Shown here: one piece after another, positions 1 through 4,626 of the stretch | Layout of the letters: the number at the start of each line of letters is the position of its first letter | How positions within the stretch are numbered: the stretch's first letter is position 1 | Source: an uncultured Pirellulaceae bacterium | GTDB taxonomy: Bacteria; Planctomycetota; Planctomycetia; Pirellulales; Pirellulaceae | DNA length: 7,152 nucleotides | Direction: 5' to 3' | Assembly (NCBI GenBank): GCA_934255105.1 | Contig: CAKQNH010000236.1 | Span: 1-7,152, forward strand | The notes under the pieces: model-generated | Database searches by the model: none | The model's input: the letters and a program-made list of their open reading frames with translations, nothing else | Told to the model about the DNA's origin: nothing | Made by a program: the position numbers and the translations under genes

Positions 1-541
1 AGTTGTACCAGGTAACTAGCACGGCTGGGAACGGTCCCTCACCGTCGGGGACTAGTAGGTATTCGGGGCCGATAAAGCGATCGGCGGCTACCTCGACCTC
101 GACCGTATGACGCGTGTAGTTCCCCACGTGCTCCGATGCTAAAACCTTCATGCGCGGATGCTCGAGCACCTGCGGCCACTGCCCCATCACCTTCTGCCAA
201 TACTGGCGAATCTCTTCGCGCCGCTCCGCCCAGTCCTCGGGAGTTTTCACCTGCCTAGCCGCTTGCCCAGCTTCGCTGTCGAAAGTAAGTACGGAGCGGT
301 ATTCGCCCATTTGACCTTGATACTCGTCGGGTACCACAAAGAATTCTTTGATTTCATCCCATTTGGCAGTAGTTTCGCTGCCAGCGGCGTTAGCGGTAGC
401 TGGCGTCGCGGGGTCATCGGCTAAGCAGGCGCTAATGCCAAACCAGCAAATCGCGGCCCAGCCGCAGCTCAATTTCCACAATTGGCGTATTTTGTCAGCT
501 TGGCTGCCTCCACGGGCGCAATGTTTCCGGTCTTCGTACAT
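1..541 (-). CDS. Exported alpha/beta hydrolase, acetyl-xylan-esterase-like, N-terminal part (runs off the left edge)
   Basis: Reading the minus strand from the ATG at 541-539 gives 180 codons open to the window edge. The start is backed by AGGAG at 552-548, 6 nt upstream. Residues 1-23 are a basic n-region and about 24-40 are hydrophobic. I-S-A-C at 36-39 fits a lipobox, so this may be a lipoprotein. Cleavage after Ala41 by signal peptidase I is the alternative. Residues 60-180 contain 'IKEFFVVPDEYQG', 'TPEDWAERREEIRQYWQKV', 'MGQWP' and 'YLLVPDGEGPFPAVLVTWY'. This pattern matches the N-terminal region of exported planctomycete alpha/beta hydrolases related to acetyl-xylan esterase or dienelactone hydrolase, ending at the strand that carries the oxyanion region. 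The catalytic Ser, Asp and His would lie beyond the window, so activity cannot be judged. Substrate is unknown; carbohydrate or other esters are an inference. It is divergent from the protease gene across about 180-200 bp. Confidence 0.85.
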   Translation of the reverse strand, partial: MYEDRKHCARGGSQADKIRQLWKLSCGWAAICWFGISACLADDPATPATANAAGSETTAKWDEIKEFFVVPDEYQGQMGEYRSVLTFDSEAGQAARQVKTPEDWAERREEIRQYWQKVMGQWPQVLEHPRMKVLASEHVGNYTRHTVEVEVAADRFIGPEYLLVPDGEGPFPAVLVTWYN

Positions 542-547
542 AAGAGT

Positions 548-552
548 CTCCT
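548..552 (-). promoter_or_regulatory. Ribosome binding site of the left-edge hydrolase
   Basis: On the minus strand AGGAG precedes the ATG at 541 with a 6-nt spacer. It decides the start of the truncated hydrolase gene, since no other in-frame start upstream has such a site. Confidence 0.7.
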
Positions 553-644
553 GCATTTCTGCCTTGGTTTGGTGAGTGCGATTGTCTAGACTGGCGATGG
601 ATAGCCTCGGACCAACTGTAGCTGTTGCAGATCTTGATAGCCGT

Positions 645-680
645 AGTCGCACGGTGCTTAGTTGCTCGCACCGTGTGACT
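645..680. repeat. Strong hairpin in the divergent intergenic region
   Basis: The arms at 645-657 (AGTCGCACGGTGC) and 668-680 (GCACCGTGTGACT) pair over 13 positions. Twelve are Watson-Crick pairs and one is a G-T pair, around a 10-nt loop. It lies 58 bp before the ATG at 738 and 104 bp upstream of the hydrolase start at 541. There is no T-run on either side, so an intrinsic terminator is unlikely. It could be an operator shared by the divergent genes or a 5'-leader structure of the protease gene. The tetranucleotide GTAG occurs at 643-646 at its foot, which may be chance. No convincing -35/-10 pair was identified in 542-719. Confidence 0.55.
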
Positions 681-695
681 GCAAATTGTGCCGTC

Positions 696-707
696 GCCTG
701 CGCAGGC
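696..707. repeat. 12-bp perfect palindrome upstream of the protease gene
   Basis: GCCTGCGCAGGC equals its own reverse complement. It sits 13-42 bp before the candidate starts of the plus-strand protease gene, a position suited to a dimeric regulator site. A GC-rich palindrome of this length can also occur by chance, and no regulator is identified. Confidence 0.35.
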
Positions 708-737
708 CGTGACTGAGGGTTGGTGTCGGATTCACCT

Positions 738-1667
738 ATGTTAAACTCTAACCTATTGAGACTCAAGTTGCCCGTGGCGGCGACCACGGATGCTACCGCA
801 CCGGCGGTCGGTGGCCAATGCTGGCAGCAGCTAGCGGCACCTCAAAGACTGGAATCCCAGAGCCTGACGCGCCGCAGACTGCTGACATTTCTGGGGCTAG
901 GGGGAGGAATCCAGGCCTTTAGCCCATCCGTAGTCTGCTGGGGAGACGAACCGCGACAGTGGCTGTTCGAGTTGCAAGTTGGGCGATTCACAATTCATGC
1001 CGATTTTGACGTGGCCACTCTGGCGGATTTACCACTCGAACTGACCGGCTTGACAGGCGACGTCTCGAGTGTGCTGGGAATCGAAGCTACTCATCAACCG
1101 GTGCACGTCGTGTTGTTTGCATCGGCCAGCGAATATCAACGCTACATGCGCAATTATTTTCCGCAGCTACCCGAGCGGCGGGCATTGTTTATCCAGGATC
1201 GCGGGCCGGGCATGTTGTTTGCGCATTGGCATGCTGACATAGCCAGCGATGTGCGACATGAAGTCACCCATGCTTTGCTCAATGACTCCTCTCGACCATT
1301 GCCTCTGTGGCTGGACGAGGGACTGGCCAAGTATTTCGAAGCCGAGCGCAGTCGGCGATTCGATGGTCATGCTTATCTCCAGGAAGTCAGCCAGCGAGCC
1401 AGTCGCGGCATCGTCCCCACGTTACAACCCTTGGAGGCGGCAGACCAACTGAGCGAATTCAAAGAGCCTCACTATCGCGACAGTTGGGCCTGGGTGCATT
1501 TTTTGATCCATCGCAGCGCGGCCACGCGCGAGCTGCTCCAGCGAGCTCTCGCCCAGCATCGCAGCGGCGCTGACCCACTGCCGCTTTCACGACAGCTTGA
1601 TCTTTTAAGCAGGGAAATCAGCAGTGAGTTCTTAGCTCACTTCCGCGCCTTTGAGCGTCCGTCGTAG
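738..1667 (+). CDS. Probable Tat-exported zinc metallopeptidase-like protein (DUF1570 / peptidase MA-like)
   Basis: The product is 309 residues from the ATG at 738. GTG at 723 and TTG at 720 are in-frame alternatives. A GAGGG at 715-719 is too close to these two and rather far from the ATG, so the start is uncertain. Residues 44-49 read TRRRLL, followed by a hydrophobic stretch rich in Gly and Leu, which fits a twin-arginine signal preceded by an unusually long n-region of about 43 residues. The core holds HEVTH (174-178), preceded by 'DIASDVR', and then 'LPLWLDEGLAKYFE' with the likely third zinc ligand Glu194, 20 residues after the first motif Glu. This is the gluzincin arrangement seen in DUF1570/peptidase MA-like proteins common in planctomycetes. 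The later 'YRDSWAWVHFLIHRS' is also typical of that family. All expected catalytic residues are present. The substrate is not deducible. The gene stands alone, with divergent and REP-bearing intergenic regions on its two sides. Confidence 0.82.
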   Translation: MLNSNLLRLKLPVAATTDATAPAVGGQCWQQLAAPQRLESQSLTRRRLLTFLGLGGGIQAFSPSVVCWGDEPRQWLFELQVGRFTIHADFDVATLADLPLELTGLTGDVSSVLGIEATHQPVHVVLFASASEYQRYMRNYFPQLPERRALFIQDRGPGMLFAHWHADIASDVRHEVTHALLNDSSRPLPLWLDEGLAKYFEAERSRRFDGHAYLQEVSQRASRGIVPTLQPLEAADQLSEFKEPHYRDSWAWVHFLIHRSAATRELLQRALAQHRSGADPLPLSRQLDLLSREISSEFLAHFRAFERPS

Positions 1668-1677
1668 GCCTCCTGTC

Positions 1678-1801
1678 GTAGGCTCGTAACGAGCGCAGCG
1701 CTGTTACGGCAGGCCGAAGCGGGGGGCTTATCCGGCCGCGCTCTTGCACAATTAAAATGGGTCCCCATGCCGTAACAGCGCTGCGCTCGTTACGAGCCTA
1801 C
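1678..1801. repeat. REPIN-like element: two inverted GTAG-headed REP hairpins
   Basis: Positions 1678-1711 and 1768-1801 are perfect reverse complements over 34 nt, separated by 56 nt. Each copy begins, on its own strand, with GTAG. Each also folds on itself: CGTAAC pairs with GTTACG and AGCGC with GCGCT, around a single A, with one bulged G. A 5' GTAG next to an imperfect hairpin is the recognised signature of REP sequences acted on by RAYT (REP-associated tyrosine) transposases. Two inverted REPs around a short unrelated spacer is the definition of a REPIN. The element starts 11 bp after the protease stop codon and lies in non-coding sequence, as REPs usually do. No transposase gene is in the window, so mobility is inferred. 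The arms could also act on the 3' end of the protease mRNA. Confidence 0.8.
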
Positions 1802-1994
1802 CAATAAGCGAACGTGCAATCATCCCGAAGAACCCCCGATTGTTCGTGCTAGGCTGTATGTTCCGTGCAATCGATGCGTCCTTGCCGCCAACACTAGCGC
1901 GCGGCTGCGTCTAGACGGAATGGCTCAACCAGTCTCTGGGCTCGGTTCGATAAGTCCAACAGGGCGTCACGCCGCAATACTAGCAGCAATTTAC
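1802..1994. other. Non-coding stretch between the REPIN and the small membrane gene
   Basis: No credible gene is seen on either strand. A 10-bp palindrome CGTCTAGACG lies at 1908-1917, about 95-100 bp before the GTG start of the next gene. The promoter of the 2011-2905 gene pair is expected here, but I cannot point to a clear -35/-10 pair. Confidence 0.4.
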
Positions 1995-2002
1995 AGGGGA
2001 GG
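1995..2002 (+). promoter_or_regulatory. Strong ribosome binding site deciding a GTG start
   Basis: AGGGGAGG ends 8 nt before the GTG at 2011. The nearby ATG at 2003 overlaps the end of this site and opens only a 12-codon frame, so the GTG is the start. Confidence 0.75.
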
Positions 2003-2010
2003 ATGGGATC

Positions 2011-2304
2011 GTGGAGTTTGACCGCAATCGTTACTTCATGATCGGCGTGTTGCTGCTCCTGCTGGGGATTCAATTCCGAATGGTTGAATCGTTTGTACTG
2101 AACGAGACCAGCACGCGGGCGTTGGCGAAGGTAGTGAAAGATTCGCAGTTGGCCGCGCAAGACTTCAGCACCTCACTGTATCTGAACGTTCATCCTGCGC
2201 CCAAGAAGACCGTCAAGCCACCGCATTGGCTGGGTTGGGCGCTATTGACCAGCGGAGGTGTGATGTGTTTGCACGCCATGGTGCTCCCCAAAAACAAGGC
2301 CTAG
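2011..2304 (+). CDS. Small two-helix membrane protein, conserved-hypothetical type
   Basis: The product is 97 residues from a GTG start with a strong Shine-Dalgarno sequence. Residues about 9-22 ('FMIGVLLLLLGIQF') form a first membrane helix and about 72-92 ('HWLGWALLTSGGVMCLHAMVL') a second. The roughly 45-residue segment between them contains 'RMVESFVLNETSTRALAKVV' and ends in a short basic, Pro-rich 'PAPKKTVKPP'. By the positive-inside rule the ends of this loop and the C-terminal KNK are ambiguous, so topology is not assigned. I recognise the pattern as similar to small uncharacterised proteins of Pirellula-type planctomycetes, from memory and not from a search. No function is known to me. 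The next gene starts 34 bp downstream on the same strand, so the two are probably co-transcribed and may work together at the membrane. Confidence 0.78.
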   Translation: MEFDRNRYFMIGVLLLLLGIQFRMVESFVLNETSTRALAKVVKDSQLAAQDFSTSLYLNVHPAPKKTVKPPHWLGWALLTSGGVMCLHAMVLPKNKA

Positions 2305-2338
2305 CCCAGCCCAGACGCAAACAATACAAAGCTTCAAC

Positions 2339-2905
2339 ATGCGCGCAATTCGCAATATGGTTCAATATGCAAGTCGGTGGAGACTCTGCCGAGCTCCACT
2401 GCGTTTTTGCATGCGTGCGATTCGCAGGCTAAATGAGTGCGGTGGCTCGCAGGCAGCTTGGTACGCTGGCGTGTCGCTGCTCATCATAGGCTACACGCTG
2501 CATTCCACTGGCGAATTGGTTTCGCAGGGCTGGGCTCAGGAGCGGGGGAAGCTGACCTCACGAGCCAATTCCGATTCAGGCGGAGTTGCGGCGATTCCTG
2601 CGGTGGTGCCTGACTCTGGTGAGACCACCGTCGGCGACGAGCGGGCCGGCCAATTGCTGCGGGAGGGTGCCAGGTTAGTCAATCAACCGGCCACTTGTCG
2701 CAGCGTGGGCGACCGTTTGTTAGTAGAACTACCGCACACATCGCTGCCCCTGGCAGTCCTGGAAAACTTGGCCGCCCAACGGATTCTAAAAGCCATCCAA
2801 GACGATATCGGCGGCGGGCAGTGGATCATTAACGGCAGCATCACCGAATTCCAGGGACGCAACTATATCCTGCTGGATCGCGTCCTGCGCCAATCCAAAC
2901 AGTAG
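2339..2905 (+). CDS. Membrane-anchored or exported protein with a C-terminal small beta domain, function unknown
   Basis: The product is 188 residues from the ATG at 2339. An Arg-rich N-terminus (1-36) is followed by a hydrophobic segment at about 39-57 ('WYAGVSLLIIGYTLHS'), then a low-complexity linker (about 65-103). A compact domain lies at about 104-185: 'LLREGARLVNQPATCRSVGDRLLVELP', then 'LAVLENLAAQRILKAI', then 'WIINGSITEFQGRNYILLDRVL'. The last part, with Gly-x-Ile and a Tyr-Ile-Leu-Leu strand, resembles small OB-fold-like exported domains. I believe similar domains recur in planctomycete proteins of unknown function, but I cannot name the family. No Shine-Dalgarno sequence precedes the ATGs at 2339, 2357 or 2411. 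The ATG at 2411 (residue 25) would give a shorter, more usual signal-anchor, so the start is uncertain. It lies 34 bp after the 97-residue membrane gene and is probably co-transcribed with it. Confidence 0.75.
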   Translation: MRAIRNMVQYASRWRLCRAPLRFCMRAIRRLNECGGSQAAWYAGVSLLIIGYTLHSTGELVSQGWAQERGKLTSRANSDSGGVAAIPAVVPDSGETTVGDERAGQLLREGARLVNQPATCRSVGDRLLVELPHTSLPLAVLENLAAQRILKAIQDDIGGGQWIINGSITEFQGRNYILLDRVLRQSKQ

Positions 2906-2952
2906 GTAGCAGGGCACGCTTACTGTCGCGATGCAAAGTTCATAGAGTAGAA

Positions 2953-3040
2953 CAGTTGTCCCAACTGTTGCAGACATCAGTTGTCCCAACTGTTGCAGAC
3001 ATCAGTTGTTCGAACTGGTACAGACTTCAGTTGTTGGGAC
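2953..3040. repeat. 25-bp tandem repeat with an internal palindrome
   Basis: Units lie at 2953-2977 and 2978-3002 (identical) and 3003-3027 (diverged), followed by a partial unit from 3028. Each full unit begins with CAGTTG-TCC-CAACTG or its variant CAGTT-GTTCG-AACTG, followed by a linker reading TTGCAGACAT in the first two units. In the first unit the arms extend to 8 bp (AACAGTTG at 2951-2958 and CAACTGTT at 2962-2969) around the loop TCC. Confidence 0.85.
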
Positions 3041-3086
3041 GTCGCCTTAATTGTTGACGCGTCTTGCAGGTGGACCGACTTTGGAG

Positions 3087-3247
3087 TGCTGCGACTTGTT
3101 GTAGCTTTGGCGGCGACTTCGGAGCGGGAAGGATTTATAGGGCGGAGACTGGTTCGGCGGCAGTCTGGCTTGGGACAAAACTGTTTTGCACCGTCATACG
3201 CAGTGTGTGGTGAAGGTTCGCGTTAATAGCTACAACAAGTCGCAGCA
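3087..3247. mobile_element. 161-bp MITE-like element with perfect 20-bp terminal inverted repeats
   Basis: Positions 3087-3106 and 3228-3247 are exact reverse complements, each containing CGACTTGTTGTAGCT or its complement. The similarity continues imperfectly outward for about 8 bp. The 121-bp interior has no credible gene. It holds a hairpin AGACTG/CAGTCT (3146-3166), a TTGGGACAA core (3170-3178) and CAAAA-CTG-TTTTG (3176-3188). Size and structure fit a non-autonomous miniature element or a large structured repeat. No target-site duplication is obvious and no transposase is nearby, so mobility is an inference. Confidence 0.5.
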
Positions 3248-3415
3248 GACCAAGGAGCGCAACCGCAGATCGCCGATTCGCCTCTCAGACTAAGCCTCAC
3301 ATGCGTCACTAATACAATTGACGTCCCTCCAACTGCTTGAGACGCCAATTGTGGGAGTTGTTTGAAATCTTGAGACCGCTGTGCGGGCGAAGGAATTGGG
3401 ACAAGTATTTTCAGG

Positions 3416-3483
3416 AAACGCTTGGGACAAGCGTTCTACGTTGTTTGATAAACGCTTGGGACAAACGCTTTACGTTGTGTTAC
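3416..3483. repeat. 34-bp tandem duplication carrying TTGGGACAA palindromes, reaching the hydrolase stop codon
   Basis: Two units, 3416-3449 and 3450-3483, match at 28 of 34 positions. Unit 1 contains the perfect palindrome AACGCTTG-GGA-CAAGCGTT (3417-3435). In unit 2 the same site has lost symmetry through changes at 3465 and 3468. The end of unit 2 overlaps the stop codon of the minus-strand hydrolase (3480-3482). A further TTGGGACAA without good arms lies just before, at 3396-3404. Confidence 0.75.
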
Positions 3484-4523
3484 TCGCGCATGTGTTGGCT
3501 CATCTGCTGACTGATCATGGGTAGAAAGATGATGCCGCTATAGTGGTTGGCTAACATCTTAAGATGATGATCTTCAGCGAGTTGTGCGGCGGTGGCAAAT
3601 AGGGCTGAATTTCGAGGTGGGACGACGGTGTCGAAACTGCCGCTGTAGAGCCATGTGCGCGCAGCATCGATGCGATGGGCCAAGCGCAGTGGCTCGATCC
3701 GATGCAACATGTTCTTATATTCCGCCTCGTCCATGCCCGCCAAAACAGCTTCGCGCACCTTCTGTGCATCCTTTTTACCATCGCTCAGTACGCTGGCTAA
3801 ATCGCCACCAGCCAACAGAATGAAGATGCTGTGGTAGCCACGATCCAAACCAGCGGTGGTTGCTGCGACAAAGCCACCCAGGCTGGTACCTTGCAACGAG
3901 ATGCGATCCGAGTCAACGCCAGGCAGGGACGCGACAGCATCTCGCGCACGACGCGTATCGGCCACGCTTTGCAGCAGCGATTCCATCAGCCGCGCGCCCT
4001 GGGGCCGCTGCCCTTCGCGGCGCGCCCCGTAGTAGGGGAGTTGCAGCATGAAAGTATGGATTCCTTTGGATCGCAACGATTTGGCGATCAAGCGTCCGAC
4101 GGTCATGCCGCTTCCCGATTCGTGAACCACAACCGCAGCCGGTGCGAACTGGAGTTTTCCGTTTGCGTCGCGGGCTTGATACCACTCCATGGCAGCCAAG
4201 TCATTCACTGGATCGCCCAGCGGACGCGGAGAAGGGAAACGCACTAGCATGTCCCCTGCGCGCTCGTGGGCCGCTTGCAGCGTCACATTGAAAGTCGTCG
4301 GCTCCCATGCTAGTGCATCCAGGCATTGCCGCGCATCCGGCTTATCCTCCCGTCCGATATTCAGCGTATCCTTGGCTGAAAAGCTCGCCCCGTCTACCGG
4401 TGAGGCAGACGGAGCGAGCGGAGTTTCAGCGTAGACCGAACGAGGCAACCAGCATCCAACCATTCCAACTGCAGCCAGTGTGCAGGCAAAATGAAGATAG
4501 GCAATGCGTAGCCGTAAGCACAT
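3480..4523 (-). CDS. Exported alpha/beta hydrolase (serine esterase-like)
   Basis: The product is 347 residues. An N-terminal signal peptide (hydrophobic about 8-24) has a V-Y-A cleavage site after residue 32. M-V-G-C at 21-24 is only a poor lipobox. The mature protein shows the alpha/beta-hydrolase order. 'VVVHESGSGM' (131-140) is the oxyanion-side strand and loop. 'SLQGTSLGGFVAA' carries the nucleophile Ser214 in G-T-S-L-G. 'LYSGSFDTVVPP' offers the acid Asp298, and 'LANHYSG' the His327, so the triad looks complete. The protein is periplasmic or envelope-located by inference; the substrate is unknown. The start is set by AAGGA at 4536-4532, 8 nt before the ATG. It follows the heme-binding propeller gene by 103 bp on the same strand and may share its transcript. 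It is not closely similar in sequence to the left-edge hydrolase, so a recent duplication is unlikely. Confidence 0.88.
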   Translation of the reverse strand: MCLRLRIAYLHFACTLAAVGMVGCWLPRSVYAETPLAPSASPVDGASFSAKDTLNIGREDKPDARQCLDALAWEPTTFNVTLQAAHERAGDMLVRFPSPRPLGDPVNDLAAMEWYQARDANGKLQFAPAAVVVHESGSGMTVGRLIAKSLRSKGIHTFMLQLPYYGARREGQRPQGARLMESLLQSVADTRRARDAVASLPGVDSDRISLQGTSLGGFVAATTAGLDRGYHSIFILLAGGDLASVLSDGKKDAQKVREAVLAGMDEAEYKNMLHRIEPLRLAHRIDAARTWLYSGSFDTVVPPRNSALFATAAQLAEDHHLKMLANHYSGIIFLPMISQQMSQHMRE

Positions 4524-4531
4524 TCATCTGA

Positions 4532-4536
4532 TCCTT
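4532..4536 (-). promoter_or_regulatory. Ribosome binding site of the second hydrolase
   Basis: On the minus strand AAGGA lies 8 nt before the ATG at 4523. Another ATG at 4527-4525 is out of frame and only 4 nt from the site, so the 4523 start is preferred. Confidence 0.65.
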
Positions 4537-4587
4537 CAACGCTAAGCAACGAGCCAAATATAATTATCAGTCATTAAATCTAAATCT

Positions 4588-4625
4588 GCGGACGGCGGTC
4601 CGCTCAAGCAGTCTAATGACCGCCG
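4588..4625 (-). terminator. Overlapping hairpins after the heme-binding propeller gene
   Basis: Two mutually exclusive stems are visible. One pairs GCGGAC (4588-4593) with GTCCGC (4598-4603). The other pairs CGGCGGTC (4593-4600) with GACCGCCG (4618-4625), starting 1 bp after the propeller stop codon. On the minus strand the first is followed by AGATTTAGATTTAATG, which is T-rich but not a proper U-run. It may be a weak terminator or an mRNA 3'-end or processing structure that sets the relative levels of the two minus-strand genes. Confidence 0.4.
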
Positions 4626-4626
4626 G

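Larger units (their letters stand above)
2906..3479. other. Repeat-rich non-coding region between convergent genes
   Basis: This 574-bp stretch separates the stop at 2905 (plus) from the stop at 3480 (minus) and has no credible gene. It holds six exact copies of TTGGGACAA or its complement TTGTCCCAA, at 2956, 2981, 3170, 3396, 3422 and 3456, plus decayed copies such as 3006 and 3034. It also holds two tandem-repeat blocks, a 161-bp inverted-repeat element and several short hairpins. A 12-nt inverted repeat with one mismatch lies at 3314-3325 / 3341-3352. No clear intrinsic terminator with a T-run was seen, although both neighbours must end transcription here. Confidence 0.75.

Noticed and set aside
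1678..1801. Intrinsic terminator of the protease gene
   Set aside because: The long inverted repeat has no T-run after it, and its GTAG heads and internally folding arms fit a REPIN better. An effect on the mRNA end remains possible.
1935..1960. tRNA suggested by a GGTTCGA T-loop-like string
   Set aside because: The flanking bases do not form a 5-bp T stem, and no acceptor, D or anticodon arms can be placed around it.
1894..2160. 88-residue minus-strand frame overlapping the small membrane gene
   Set aside because: The plus-strand gene has a strong ribosome site and two clear membrane helices. The minus frame has neither a start signal nor a plausible protein composition.
2953..3027. CRISPR array
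   Set aside because: The 25-bp units are directly adjacent with no unique spacers, so this is a simple tandem repeat.
2981..3226. 81-residue plus-strand reading frame starting inside the 25-bp tandem repeat
   Set aside because: It starts at a TTG within a repeat unit, runs through the 161-bp inverted-repeat element, has no ribosome site and no recognisable protein pattern. It is a by-product of the repeats.
3831..4247. 138-residue plus-strand frame antisense to the second hydrolase
   Set aside because: It is completely within the hydrolase gene, which has a full catalytic triad and signal peptide. The antisense product shows no motif.
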